Shown: positions 50,689 through 60,586, counted from the stretch's first letter. The stretch: 64,000 nt of DNA from Rhizobium sp. Root1334 (GCF_001426665.1 NZ_LMEY01000009.1:105200-169199); one strand, 5' to 3'. Notes: a model not told the origin generated them from the letters alone. Numbers and translations: made by a program.

Positions 50689-53400
50689 ATGGCTACCAAG
50701 ACCACACGCGTCGATCAATTTTTGCTCATCCATTCAGGCCGCGCCGACAACTGGCGCGAGATCACGTCACTTGCCGATGCCTGGGCCGCCGGTCGCGGCG
50801 AGCGGGCCGCGCTGGAGGCGGCACTTTCGGCGGTGGCGCCGGCTGAAGAGTATCATGCCTATCCGGGCGGGCGTTTGCTTACAGCACTCACGGAGCGTGT
50901 CGCAACCAACGATGCTGGAGGAGCGGCAAAACTTGCGCGGCGAATTTCCAACGGTCTGCTCACCCATGCCTATCGGGGGCGTGCGGAGGAGTGGGATGTA
51001 CATGACGAAATGCCGACGGATGAGGTGGTTGATATCATGCCGCCTGGAACCGGCGAAACGGGCGCGCGCCGGCCCTATTTCGAAGTTCTCTTCGTCAACA
51101 GCCAGCCGGCATCGCGCTGGCCAGCTTTTGCCGCGGAGATCCGCAGGCTGCGCCGTCCAGAAGATGGCTTTGTCTATGAGCCGATCCTGGTGGGCTCCTT
51201 CGAAGATGCGCTCTGTGCTGCGGCTCTGAACCCGGATATTATTTCCGTGGTTCTCGCCGAAGGCTTTCCCTATCGCTCGCGTCACGACGCGCCGGTGCTG
51301 CGCTCGGTGCTCGATCCGCTCGGCGAAAAAGAAGGGGCCGATATGTCGGCGCTCCGTCTCGCGCGCTCTTTGAAGCGGATCAGGCCCGAACTCGACGTCT
51401 ATCTGCTCTCCGACCGCCAGGTGGAGAAGATTGCCGGCGACCCGGCAGCCGATGCGGTGCGGCGGGTGTTCTATGCGATTGAGGAACCGCTCGAAATGCA
51501 CCTCGCCATCCTCGAAGGCGTGCAGGCGCGTTTCGAAACGCCGTTCTTCGACAATCTGAAGAAGTATGCACGCCGGCCCATCGGAACATTTCATGCGCTG
51601 CCCATTGCGCGTGGCAAGTCGGTGTTCAAGTCCGACTGGATCCGCGACATGGGTGAGTTCTACGGCCTCAACCTGTTTCTTGCGGAGAGCAGCGCGACAA
51701 CGGGTGGTCTCGACAGCCTACTGGAGCCGACGGGCACTATCAAACGGTCGCAGGAGATGGCCGCCCGTGCCTTCGGCGCCGATCACGTCTTCTTCGTGAC
51801 CAATGGCACATCGACATCCAACAAGATGGCGGTTCAGGCCCTGCTTGCACCCGGCGACATCGCGGTCGTCGACCGAAACTGCCACAAGTCGCATCACTAC
51901 GGCATGGTATTGACCGGCGCGCAGCCCTATTATGTCGAGGCCTTCCCGATGACGGAATATTCGATGTATGGCGCAGTACCACTCGCCACCATCAAGCGCG
52001 CGTTGCTGACGCTGAGAGCGGAAGGACGTCTTGATCGGCTGAGGCTGCTTGATCTCACCAACTGCACCTTCGACGGCCATATGTACAATGTCCGGCGGGT
52101 GATGGAGGAGTGCCTTGCGATAAAGCCGGACCTCATCTTCCTGTGGGACGAGGCATGGTCCGGTTTTGCCCGGTTCTCACCGTTCCTGCGCCCTCGCACT
52201 GCCATGGGCGCAGCCGGGGATCTGGAAGAATGGTTACGCGATCCCGCGTCCGTAAAGGCCTATGATGAGCAGCAGGCGGCACTCGGTGACAATCCTTCGG
52301 ATGAAACGCTCATGGCTGCACGTCTGATCCCCGATCCGCGCGCCGTCCGCCTTCGGGTCTACCAGACCAACTCCACGCACAAATCAATGTCTGCGATCCG
52401 GCAGGGCTCGATGCTGCTGGTCAAGGACGTGGACTTTCATACCGTCGAAGCCCAGTTCCACGAGGCGGTCTTCACACATGCCTCGACCAGCCCAAACCAG
52501 CAGCTTATCGCCAGCCTCGACGTGGCGCGGCGGCAGATGGAACTCGACGGTTATGGCCTCGTGATGAACGCGATCGAGATCGCGCTCAAAATACGCCAGG
52601 CGATTAACGAACATCCGCTGATCTCGAAATACTTCCGCGTGCTTGGCGCGGACGAGATGATACCGGATGCCTATCGGCAGTCAGGCTTCAAGGACTATCT
52701 GGCGCCGGGCTCAACCTGGGCCACGGTCGTCAAGGCAATGCGGGAGGACGAATTCTATCTCGATCCCACCCGCATGACGCTGGTCTGCGGAACTGCGGGT
52801 TTCGACGGAACGCAGTTCAAGGGGCTGCTCGCGAATGAGTACGATATCCAACTGAACAAGACCTCGCGCAACAGCGTGCTGCTGCAGTCGAACATCAACA
52901 ATACGCGCAGCGATATCGCGCATCTCATTCGTGTCATGGTCGAGATATGCCATGGCATCGACAAGCGGCTGGCCGATGGCGGGGAGGGCGAGCGCACCGC
53001 TTTCGCCGCGCGGGTAAAATCGTTGATGACCGATGTGCCCGATCTACCGAACTTCAGCCATTTCCACGAGGTCTATCGCAGCGATGCAGGGAAAATGACA
53101 CCGGAAGGCGATATCCGTACCGCCTTCTTCAACGCCTATGACGCATCGGTGTGCGAGTACGTGCCGCTGATCGGCGCCGAATGCGATCGGCGCTTGGCGG
53201 AGGGGCCGGACATGGTCTCGGCTAACTTCGTCATTCCGTATCCGCCGGGCTTCCCGATCATGGTGCCGGGGCAAGTGCTGACGCAGGAGACGATCGATTT
53301 CATGCGCAAGCTCGATGTGAAGGAAATCCACGGCTACGAGAAGGCACGAGGGCTGAAGCTGGTCAAGCCGGACGCTGTCGCAGCCAAGATGAAGCGATAA
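50689..53400 (+). CDS. Orn/Lys/Arg-family PLP-dependent amino-acid decarboxylase
   Basis: The start at 50689 follows GGGAGAG, and the longer frame upstream is rejected. The 903-residue protein has a receiver-like N-terminal region, the PLP fold, with FVTNGTSTSNKMAVQALLAP, a DEAWSGFARFSP active-site stretch (Asp-Glu-Ala), and the PLP lysine Lys565 in TNSTHKSMSAIRQGS. It is longer than the usual 700-780 residues. Such enzymes remove CO2 and take up a proton. Its position between two AspT antiporters suggests an acid-resistance or energy cycle. The substrate is unproven. Confidence 0.93.
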   Translation: MATKTTRVDQFLLIHSGRADNWREITSLADAWAAGRGERAALEAALSAVAPAEEYHAYPGGRLLTALTERVATNDAGGAAKLARRISNGLLTHAYRGRAEEWDVHDEMPTDEVVDIMPPGTGETGARRPYFEVLFVNSQPASRWPAFAAEIRRLRRPEDGFVYEPILVGSFEDALCAAALNPDIISVVLAEGFPYRSRHDAPVLRSVLDPLGEKEGADMSALRLARSLKRIRPELDVYLLSDRQVEKIAGDPAADAVRRVFYAIEEPLEMHLAILEGVQARFETPFFDNLKKYARRPIGTFHALPIARGKSVFKSDWIRDMGEFYGLNLFLAESSATTGGLDSLLEPTGTIKRSQEMAARAFGADHVFFVTNGTSTSNKMAVQALLAPGDIAVVDRNCHKSHHYGMVLTGAQPYYVEAFPMTEYSMYGAVPLATIKRALLTLRAEGRLDRLRLLDLTNCTFDGHMYNVRRVMEECLAIKPDLIFLWDEAWSGFARFSPFLRPRTAMGAAGDLEEWLRDPASVKAYDEQQAALGDNPSDETLMAARLIPDPRAVRLRVYQTNSTHKSMSAIRQGSMLLVKDVDFHTVEAQFHEAVFTHASTSPNQQLIASLDVARRQMELDGYGLVMNAIEIALKIRQAINEHPLISKYFRVLGADEMIPDAYRQSGFKDYLAPGSTWATVVKAMREDEFYLDPTRMTLVCGTAGFDGTQFKGLLANEYDIQLNKTSRNSVLLQSNINNTRSDIAHLIRVMVEICHGIDKRLADGGEGERTAFAARVKSLMTDVPDLPNFSHFHEVYRSDAGKMTPEGDIRTAFFNAYDASVCEYVPLIGAECDRRLAEGPDMVSANFVIPYPPGFPIMVPGQVLTQETIDFMRKLDVKEIHGYEKARGLKLVKPDAVAAKMKR

Positions 53401-53548
53401 CGGGCAACGATCGGGCCCTGCCATATGACGCGGGGCCTGCTCGTTTCATCGGTGAAATTTTCGGGTCTGCCAGTTTCGATGTGAGCGTTCCGGCAGGTGA
53501 TGAAGGTGGGCATGCCTCGATACGAGGCGAGGGGGAGTTCGTCTGATC

Positions 53549-55243
53549 ATGCTTTGGTTCGAGCAATTTCTGGTCAAGTATCCCGAACTGGCCGTATTCC
53601 TTGCGATCAGCATCGGATACCTGATCGGGACTTTTAAATTCCGGGGATTCGCGCTGGGTCCTGTTACCGGCTCCCTGTTCGCGGGCATCCTCATCGGCCA
53701 GTTCGCCCATGTGCCAGTTGCCGGCATGGCGAAATCCTTCCTGTTTCTTCTGTTTCTCTTCGGGATAGGCTACTCGGTCGGGCCGCAGTTTTTACAGTCT
53801 CTAAAGCGAGACGGCATGAAACCTGTGCTTCTCGCCATTGTCGTCTGCGTGACGGGGCTTTTGACGGCAATTGCGGTCGCCAAAATCCTTGGCCTCGATC
53901 CCGGCTTCGCGGCCGGCCTTCTTTCCGGCTCCCTGACCGAAAGCCCGGCTATGGGAACGGCGACGGAGGCGATCAACGCCCTGCCATTGCCCGAAGCGGA
54001 CCGTGCGAGGTTCGTGGCTCATGTCGCCGTGGCGGATGCGGTTTGTTACGTCTTCGGTGCAGTCGGCGTCATTCTGTTCTGCAGCGTCGTCGGACCCAAG
54101 TTGCTCGGGATCGATCTGGTTGCCGAGGCGCTGAAGCTGGAAAAGGAATACGGGATTACCCGAATGCAAGCCGGCGTCTCCTCGGCTTGGCACAGGTTCG
54201 AAATGCGTGCCTATCGGATCGCGGAGAATGCGCCCATCGCAGGTATGTCCATTCAGGATGCGGAGGCGAGGTTCCCCCAGCACCGGCTTTTCGTCCAGCG
54301 CCTGCGACGCCACAGCGCTATCCTTGAAGCGGCTCCACCGTTGGTGATCGAGCCGGGCGATATCGTTGCGGTGTCCGGGACACGGGAAACGCTGGTAACT
54401 GTCCTGGGACCGCGCAGCGAGGAAGTCGAGGATCGTGAGCTTCTCGATATCCCTGTATCGGTTGCCGACATTCTTCTGACAAACCGTGAGATCAAGGGGC
54501 GCAGCATCGAGGATGTGGCCACCGAGAGTTGGACACGCAGCCTCTATCTGCGCGCCCTGACGCGTGGAGGGCAGGATATCCCGATCGCGCCGGGTATTAC
54601 GGTGGAGCGAGGCGATATCCTGCGGGTGGTCGGACCGGAGCCGGTCGTCTCGGCTGCGGGCAAGCGGATCGGCGTCGTCGTGGCGCCGGCGACGACGACG
54701 GATTTCTTCGTTCTCGGGCTTGCGATATTTCTCGGCGGGCTTGTTGGCGTGCTCGTCACCGTTCCGATCGGCGACATGCGGATTTCTCTCAGCACCAGTG
54801 TGGGCACGTTGCTGGCGGGATTGATGGTCGGACATCTGCGCACGCGTTTTCCCCTGTTTGGCCGCATACCGGATGCCGCCGTCTCGCTGATGACGGCGCT
54901 CGGTCTTGCCGCATTCGTGGCGATGACCGGCCTGCATGCTGGGCCAATCTTCTTCTCGGCCATCGCTGAAGCGGGCATCGGCCTTCTATTCGGCGGCATG
55001 ATCGTGACCGTCACGCCGATGATCGTCGGACTTTATTTCGGGCGCTACGTCCTGGGTATGAACCCGATTTTACTGCTTGGTGGTCTTGCCGGCGCCCAGA
55101 CGATGACGGCCGGGATGGCTGCCGTCCAGGAGCGATCAGGCAGCATGGTCGCCGTGCTCGGATATACGCCGGCCGTGCCGATCGGCCACATCCTGTTGAC
55201 GACCTGGGGAACCGTGATCGTCGGCATCATTGCCGGATCGTAG
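53549..55243 (+). CDS. AspT-family amino-acid antiporter (second copy)
   Basis: The 564-residue protein has the same two five-helix halves and central TrkA-C-like domains as the first copy (MLWFEQFLVKYPELAVFLAI, then GYLIGTFKFRGFALGPVTGS; later RIAENAPIAGMSIQDAEARF). The copies are clearly diverged, as seen in the two N-termini and the loop ELLDIPVSV versus ELLAVPTEG. It lies 148 bp after the decarboxylase. It may form a hetero-pair with the first copy, or carry a different exchange partner. Confidence 0.9.
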   Translation: MLWFEQFLVKYPELAVFLAISIGYLIGTFKFRGFALGPVTGSLFAGILIGQFAHVPVAGMAKSFLFLLFLFGIGYSVGPQFLQSLKRDGMKPVLLAIVVCVTGLLTAIAVAKILGLDPGFAAGLLSGSLTESPAMGTATEAINALPLPEADRARFVAHVAVADAVCYVFGAVGVILFCSVVGPKLLGIDLVAEALKLEKEYGITRMQAGVSSAWHRFEMRAYRIAENAPIAGMSIQDAEARFPQHRLFVQRLRRHSAILEAAPPLVIEPGDIVAVSGTRETLVTVLGPRSEEVEDRELLDIPVSVADILLTNREIKGRSIEDVATESWTRSLYLRALTRGGQDIPIAPGITVERGDILRVVGPEPVVSAAGKRIGVVVAPATTTDFFVLGLAIFLGGLVGVLVTVPIGDMRISLSTSVGTLLAGLMVGHLRTRFPLFGRIPDAAVSLMTALGLAAFVAMTGLHAGPIFFSAIAEAGIGLLFGGMIVTVTPMIVGLYFGRYVLGMNPILLLGGLAGAQTMTAGMAAVQERSGSMVAVLGYTPAVPIGHILLTTWGTVIVGIIAGS

Positions 55244-55398
55244 GGGTGTGCGGTCGCAGACGGCGGCGGCTGCGACCCACGACGACCCGATCCAGCCGGA
55301 AACGTCTTGAATCGAAGCATAACCAAAGGAGGCATTTGAACGATGAAGAGCACGGACTGACTGTCAAATTCACGCATCAGCGAGAAGGACCAAATCTG

Positions 55399-56652
55399 AT
55401 GTCAAACAAACCAATCACGATATCTGAATGCAAAGAACCCATTGGAATTCCGCCGAAACACGGCCGACCTTTGGCGTGGAAACGCCGTATGGCAGGAGGC
55501 ATTTTTGCGACGGTTGCCTTGCTGGCGGTCGCAAATACTGCTTCCCAGGCCCAGGATATTGAGACGAAGTATAGTCGAGACGCGATGCAGCAGGCGCTGG
55601 AGACGCGGGAACGGTATGACGTCCACGGCCTGCGCTTCGGCATCTCTACGTCGACTTTGAGACCGGGCACAGAAGCTATTCTCGATGACATCGCCACAGC
55701 GCTCCAGAATTTCCCGGAATGGGGCTTGAGAATTGTCGGCCATACGGATGCAAGCGGCAACGCCGAAACCAACCAGCAACTCTCCATTGCCCGTGCGGAA
55801 GCGATCAAGGCTGCTCTTGTCGAGCGTGGTATCGCTGCCGATAGGCTGCAGGCCGGAGGTGTCGGGCAGACAGCGCCGGTCGCCAGCAATGACAGCGGTG
55901 CCGGAAGAGCTCTTAATCGGCGGGTCGAACTCGTAAGGACGACGGACTCGGCCGAAGCGAAGAAGCTGTTGAAGGCCATGACCGATTATCTGGCGGCGCA
56001 AAAGGCGATGTCGTTTTCCTATGACTCCAATCTCCAGGTCGTCACAAACAGCGACCAGAAGCTCGGGTTGGCGAGTTCGGGAACAGTTGTCCTCAACCGA
56101 CCCGACAAGGTGCATACAACGCGTTCGGGAGGTTTTATCGACAGCGAGGCCTTGTTCGATGGCAAAACCCTCACGTTGCTTGGACACAACGTCAACAAGT
56201 ACACGCAGGTCGAAATTCCAGGCACGGTGGATCATCTGATAGATGAGCTGAAGGACAAGTACGGACTGCCGCTGCCGGCGGCGGATCTACTGATGACCTC
56301 GGCCTATGACGAACTGATGACGGGCGTCTATGACTCGAAAGATCTCGGAAGCGGCGTCATCAACGGGACCGAGTGTGACTCTCTCGCCTTCCGCAAGGAC
56401 GATGTAGACTTTCAGATCTGGGTCGCTCACGGCGCAGAGCCATATCCCTGCAGGTTGGTCATAACCTCCAGCAAGGTTCGCGGTGGGCCGGAATACAGTG
56501 TTCAGATCAGCGGTTGGAAATCCGGAGACGCTGCTGCTTCGGATGATTTCATCTTCAAGAACACAAGCAATGCCGAAAAGATTGATGTGAACGATCTCAA
56601 GCACAGCCTTGGCGATTTGCCAGAAAACTTCATGGTAGGAGACAAGAAATGA
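55399..56652 (+). CDS. OmpA-domain and DUF2092 fusion envelope protein
   Basis: I use the ATG at 55399 after AAGGAC; a longer frame from 55246 is rejected. The 417-residue protein has a signal/anchor segment (MAGGIFATVALLAVANTASQA), an OmpA-like peptidoglycan-binding domain (ILDDIATALQNFPEWGLRIV, VGHTDASGNAETN, SIARAEAIKAALVERGI) and a C-terminal DUF2092 domain (KAMSFSYDSNLQVVTNSDQ, SGWKSGD). DUF2092 resembles lipoprotein-localisation beta folds. The fusion suggests a periplasmic protein that binds peptidoglycan and carries a lipid-type ligand. It lies 156 bp after the second antiporter. Confidence 0.88.
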   Translation: MSNKPITISECKEPIGIPPKHGRPLAWKRRMAGGIFATVALLAVANTASQAQDIETKYSRDAMQQALETRERYDVHGLRFGISTSTLRPGTEAILDDIATALQNFPEWGLRIVGHTDASGNAETNQQLSIARAEAIKAALVERGIAADRLQAGGVGQTAPVASNDSGAGRALNRRVELVRTTDSAEAKKLLKAMTDYLAAQKAMSFSYDSNLQVVTNSDQKLGLASSGTVVLNRPDKVHTTRSGGFIDSEALFDGKTLTLLGHNVNKYTQVEIPGTVDHLIDELKDKYGLPLPAADLLMTSAYDELMTGVYDSKDLGSGVINGTECDSLAFRKDDVDFQIWVAHGAEPYPCRLVITSSKVRGGPEYSVQISGWKSGDAAASDDFIFKNTSNAEKIDVNDLKHSLGDLPENFMVGDKK

Positions 56653-56861
56653 CCCTCTTCAAACGCGCAGGAATTATTTGTCTCGTCTGGACAGCGTTGC
56701 TGGGCGTGGGGGATTTATCGAAGGACTTTCCAACCCTTTCGATCCCCACATTAGCTCCGGATGCTGTTGCCAGGGTTGGCCGCCCGTTGACCCCGGTTAG
56801 TGTGGCAGGCGTTGCCCGGCGCACGACCCGGCGTTGCGCCACCGGTGTCTATAACTGCTAG
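56649..56861 (+). CDS. Small secreted Arg/Thr-rich protein coupled to the OmpA-DUF2092 gene
   Basis: The 70-residue frame starts in an ATGA overlap with the upstream stop. It has a short hydrophobic N-terminus (AGIICLVWTALLGVG) and ends with VSVAGVARRTTRRCATGVYN and Cys. Proteins with GVARRTTRR-type ends are often found beside DUF2092 genes. It may be a partner peptide. Function is unknown. Confidence 0.7.
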   Translation: MTLFKRAGIICLVWTALLGVGDLSKDFPTLSIPTLAPDAVARVGRPLTPVSVAGVARRTTRRCATGVYNC

Positions 56862-56878
56862 AAGGGTCAAGAGGGGCC

Positions 56879-57394
56879 TCAGTCTCCGTTTTGGAGACTT
56901 TCAGGCTCGGCAGGCGTTGTCTGGCCGAACCAAAGGACGGCGGAAACCTTAAAAAGGAAGGCCGTCGTCCAGCCGAACAGCAGGATGCCGTTCACACCCT
57001 CAAGGGCGCTTGCCAGCCGCCACTTTCTCTCGAGCGTTACGTCGCCATAGCCGATCGTTGCGAAGGTGATCGCGGAGAAGTAGAGGGCCTCTTCAAAGTC
57101 CTTCAATTCACCGGTCAGCTTATAGGCGAGTGCCCAGATGACGATCTCGATCAGATGGGCGATGACGAAGCCGACCACGAAAACGTAACACCATCCAAGG
57201 CGCGCAAGGGGGCTAAGGTTTTCCGCATGACTGAGAGGGCGGATGCCGATGTAATAGAGCCACAGAACGGCGACGCCATGCACGGCGATGGTGGCAAGCA
57301 GTAGGGCTGTCCCCGTCAGGATGACGAGCAGCATGAGCTTTCTCCTGGTGTGCGAGAGATGATGGCCTGGTTCTACGTCTTCATGTCCAATCAA
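56879..57394 (-). CDS. Two-helix K+ channel-like protein
   Basis: The 171-residue protein has a first hydrophobic helix near residue 20, a middle one, and a pore region with FATIGYGDVTL, the K+ selectivity filter TIGYGD, followed by a last helix. It matches the Ion_trans_2 two-transmembrane family. No RCK or other cytoplasmic gating domain is attached. It is the last gene in a minus-strand run of ion-transport genes. Confidence 0.88.
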   Translation of the reverse strand: MIGHEDVEPGHHLSHTRRKLMLLVILTGTALLLATIAVHGVAVLWLYYIGIRPLSHAENLSPLARLGWCYVFVVGFVIAHLIEIVIWALAYKLTGELKDFEEALYFSAITFATIGYGDVTLERKWRLASALEGVNGILLFGWTTAFLFKVSAVLWFGQTTPAEPESLQNGD

Positions 57395-57416
57395 TCCGAG
57401 TGAAACAAGAACACCA

Positions 57417-58556
57417 CTACATTCCGGATGCTTGGCTGCTTGCCGCAGACGGCTGAGTGTCCGATGCTCGAGGGGGCAGCAGGTAGAACGTCATGGCGAG
57501 AATCAGATAAACCATCAGCAGCAAGACGCCGACGAACCATGTCGAATGCCCGCCGGAGGTCACCAGAACGACTGTCATGGCTGCGAGGAACATCATGACG
57601 ACCACGCCGGGCCAGAACTGCAGGTCCATGGGTGCCGGTCCGATCACATAGCTCAAAAGCACGAGGACGGGGGCAACGAAGAGGGCGATCTGCGCCGCGC
57701 TGCCGAGCGCGATGCCGACGCTGAGATCCAGCCGGTTTTTGCGTGCGCCGGAGAAGGCCGACGCCATTTCGGCAGCACCGCCGACTAACGCCACGATGAT
57801 AAAGCCGATGAAGGCCGGTGTCATGCTGAAGGAGGTTGCGGCCTGTTGCACGGAGCCAACGAAGATCTCGCCGACCAGCGCCACCAGCAGCGTTGTGCCC
57901 GCGAGCGTCGCGAGGGCAACACTCATCGGCGGACTGGGCCCATGTTCACCGGCTTCGGGGCTGCTGAAGAGTCCGCGATGGGTCTTTTGTGAAAACAGCA
58001 GGCCAAGGGCATAAACCACGATCAGCAGAATGGAGAGACCGATACTCAGTTGCCGGGTGAACTCCGACATGACGACTGAATCAGCCGCCGATACAGCAGA
58101 CGGGATCAGGATCGCCACCGTCGCGACGAAGAGCAGGCTCGACTGGAAGCGCGCATTGATGCGGTTGAATTCCTGCGTCCGATACTTCAGTCCGCCGACC
58201 AGAAAGGACGCTCCAAGCAGAAACAGGGTGTTAGTGACGATCGCGCCGGCGATGGACGCCTTGACCAGATCGTGTTGGCCCGCCTGCAGCGCGGTAAGAG
58301 CGATGACAAGTTCCGTCAGGTTTCCGAGTGTCGCATTGAGCAGGCCGCCGGTCGCGTCACCCATTTTTGCGGCAACACCTTCCGTTGCGTAGCTAAGCAG
58401 CACAGCGAGCGGAAAAATCGCCAGGATCGACAGGATGAAGAGCATGGTGTGAGCGGTTGGGGCCAAGTGTTCTGCGGTGAGCACGATCGGTACGAAGATG
58501 AGTAACCAGAGTGCCCGGTTATGGCGGATTTCTTTCAGCAAGCTGCCCATGTTCAA
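57417..58556 (-). CDS. Ca2+/H+ exchanger (CaCA family, CAX type)
   Basis: The 379-residue protein has the two alpha repeats of cation exchangers: GNLTELVIALTALQAGQHDL in the first half and GGAAEMASAFSGARKNRLDL then GIALGSAAQIALF in the second, each with the essential glutamate. About 11 membrane helices are seen. It removes cytosolic Ca2+ by H+ exchange. It begins 67 bp after the stop of the VIT-like gene. Confidence 0.92.
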   Translation of the reverse strand: MNMGSLLKEIRHNRALWLLIFVPIVLTAEHLAPTAHTMLFILSILAIFPLAVLLSYATEGVAAKMGDATGGLLNATLGNLTELVIALTALQAGQHDLVKASIAGAIVTNTLFLLGASFLVGGLKYRTQEFNRINARFQSSLLFVATVAILIPSAVSAADSVVMSEFTRQLSIGLSILLIVVYALGLLFSQKTHRGLFSSPEAGEHGPSPPMSVALATLAGTTLLVALVGEIFVGSVQQAATSFSMTPAFIGFIIVALVGGAAEMASAFSGARKNRLDLSVGIALGSAAQIALFVAPVLVLLSYVIGPAPMDLQFWPGVVVMMFLAAMTVVLVTSGGHSTWFVGVLLLMVYLILAMTFYLLPPRASDTQPSAASSQASGM

Positions 58557-58622
58557 ATCCAGTCTGGTTTGATGTGACGGAGGTAAATGCGTTAAGTCCC
58601 AGAAATGCTTGCCGGCGGCGGC

Positions 58623-59276
58623 TTATCCTCCCAAAGCAATGGTGATCGCCACCAGCACCGCACCGATCGATGCCATGGCAAAGGCAATTGGCCAGGCTCT
58701 GCCGCCGACATAATTGCCGAGCTTTGCGCCGATCAGGAACAGCATGACAAGGGCTACGCCGTTCGAGATGCGCATAGCCCGATGGAGATCGTCGATAAAC
58801 AGAAACGGCAAGCTCGGCGGCAGCGTCGACAGCACAACAAGAATGAAGATCAGGAAGGCAGCCTTGAGATCGTTGGTGCCAATCAGGCGCCGCGCGGGCT
58901 GCGCTGGTTGTTCCCTTAGCCGTGTCAGGAAGCGAATAACCTCCTTGTCGTCCATGACCCGCCGCGCTTCCGCGGGCAGGTTTTCCAGAAACACCTGCTG
59001 CGCCTCTCCCATCGGCAAGGTGCGAACGGAGGTCACGAAGCTGTTGTGCCGCGCCCGCTCGACCACCGTTGCCAGCACGAACATAACGGCATCAACGATA
59101 CCCCAGGCGATGTTGCATCCCAGCGCTGCCATCAGGACACTGGGCACCCTTTCTCCACCCGCCACCGAGGCGCTCATCGTTCCCGTAAAGGTAAGCGCCA
59201 TCAGCAGGCCAAAGATGATTTCCGACATGCGATCGATCGGCTCGAGAACCGGCCGGGATCGCTCCACTTCCTGCAT
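58623..59276 (-). CDS. VIT1/CCC1-like membrane transporter
   Basis: The 217-residue protein shows DRMSEIIFGLLMALTFTGTM near its start and LGCNIAWGIVDAVMFVLATV, as in VIT-type proteins, and about five membrane helices. VIT/CCC1 proteins move Fe2+ or Mn2+ out of the cytosol. The usual metal-binding glutamates of the cytosolic domain are not clear, so the cargo is uncertain. It lies 83 bp after the HlyD gene. Confidence 0.75.
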   Translation of the reverse strand: MQEVERSRPVLEPIDRMSEIIFGLLMALTFTGTMSASVAGGERVPSVLMAALGCNIAWGIVDAVMFVLATVVERARHNSFVTSVRTLPMGEAQQVFLENLPAEARRVMDDKEVIRFLTRLREQPAQPARRLIGTNDLKAAFLIFILVVLSTLPPSLPFLFIDDLHRAMRISNGVALVMLFLIGAKLGNYVGGRAWPIAFAMASIGAVLVAITIALGG

Positions 59277-59359
59277 TCAGGGCGTTTCCTCATTCACCAC
59301 TGCAAAAGTCAGACTTTCGATGTAACCGCCGCCATTTCCTCTGGTAGCGGTTACCCATG

Positions 59360-60586
59360 TTAGTGACCGCCCAGAACCAGTGTCTGGACCGGAAGCAGCA
59401 TCGCCTGCATGCGCAGGATCATCGCATGCACGAGGCCGACGGTATCGACGACATGCAGGTAAATCCATTTCATCGTGCCGATATTCGGGTCGGCAAGCGC
59501 ATCGTGGTTGTTGGTGTAGGCGTTGGCGATGCAACTGCTACCGGGGGGAATGTCGTCCAAGGCGCCGGGGTAAAGCGGTTGCAGGTAAACCGTGAGTGTG
59601 CCCGGCTGGGCCATCTGCTGGACATCCAATAATTGGTCGGTTGGCCGCAATTGTCCTGCCGCGATCACGTCCTGAACTTCTGTGACGACCAGGGGAATGA
59701 TGGTAAAGGGTTTGCCGATGCAGGTTGCCTCGGCAATCATGCCCTTCTTCATCACCTGCGCCTCGATCTGACCGAAGCCGGCGATCAGGTTGCCGCGCCC
59801 CGCCTGTTCCGGGATAAGAATGCCGGCCGGACGGATCATCGTGTTGACGACATCGCCGACACGCAGGGTGAACTGCTGGACGGTCCCGGCAACACCGGCG
59901 CGAACCGTCGTCTTGTCGAGCTCGACCTGCGCCTGCGCCAGTGCCGCTTCGGCACTTGCCTTTTGGGCCGGCAAAAGGGTCGCAATTTTGGTTTCCAGTG
60001 TCGCCTTGTTGGCCACGGTCGCCGCCAAGGCACCTCTACGACCCTCGATGGTAGTTTCGAGGCGTTCAACCTCGCGCCGGGAGACGGCGTCGCTTTTCAG
60101 AAGCTGAGCCTTCATTTCGTACTCGTCGATGGTGGTTTGCAGGGCGCTTTCGGCCTCCTTGATTTGGGCGTCGGCCGTCACGAGTTCGGTCCTGGTGACC
60201 GTCATTTCGGCATCAAGTTCCGCGATCTGCCGGCGCGAGGTTTCGATCGCGGCCTCCTGCTGGGCACCGTCCAGCCTGAAGAGCGGGTCGCCGGCGGCTA
60301 CCTTCTGGTTCAAACCGACATAGACTTCGTCGACGCGACCGACCGTTTCCGGCAGGATCGTCACGGTGCGGAAGAGCGCGGTGACATTCTTGGTCGACGG
60401 GTGGAAGTAGAAGATCAGGGTGATCAAGGAAACCGTCAGGATGAGACAGGCGCTGATACCCCAGCGGAGTTCGTACCACATCGTATAGAGTGTGATATCG
60501 ACCCCGATCCGTTTTCCCTGGCCGTATCGGCGGAAGAGGTAATCCGGGAAGATCGTCAGCATCGAGCACAGGATCAATTCAAGCAT
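59360..60586 (-). CDS. HlyD-family secretion / membrane fusion protein
   Basis: I start at the ATG at 60586, preceded by GGGGGA; it overlaps the upstream gene by 8 bases. The 408-residue protein has one N-terminal membrane helix (ISACLILTVSLITLIFYFHP), a lipoyl half (VDEVYVGLNQKVAAGDPLFR), a long coiled-coil (IETSRRQIAELDAEMTVTRT...), and a second lipoyl half (VRAGVAGTVQQFTLRVGDVV). It would bridge the inner membrane to an outer-membrane channel. No ABC or RND partner lies next to it; the small membrane protein upstream may be its inner-membrane partner, as in the YibH/YiaV arrangement. Confidence 0.88.
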   Translation of the reverse strand: MLELILCSMLTIFPDYLFRRYGQGKRIGVDITLYTMWYELRWGISACLILTVSLITLIFYFHPSTKNVTALFRTVTILPETVGRVDEVYVGLNQKVAAGDPLFRLDGAQQEAAIETSRRQIAELDAEMTVTRTELVTADAQIKEAESALQTTIDEYEMKAQLLKSDAVSRREVERLETTIEGRRGALAATVANKATLETKIATLLPAQKASAEAALAQAQVELDKTTVRAGVAGTVQQFTLRVGDVVNTMIRPAGILIPEQAGRGNLIAGFGQIEAQVMKKGMIAEATCIGKPFTIIPLVVTEVQDVIAAGQLRPTDQLLDVQQMAQPGTLTVYLQPLYPGALDDIPPGSSCIANAYTNNHDALADPNIGTMKWIYLHVVDTVGLVHAMILRMQAMLLPVQTLVLGGH

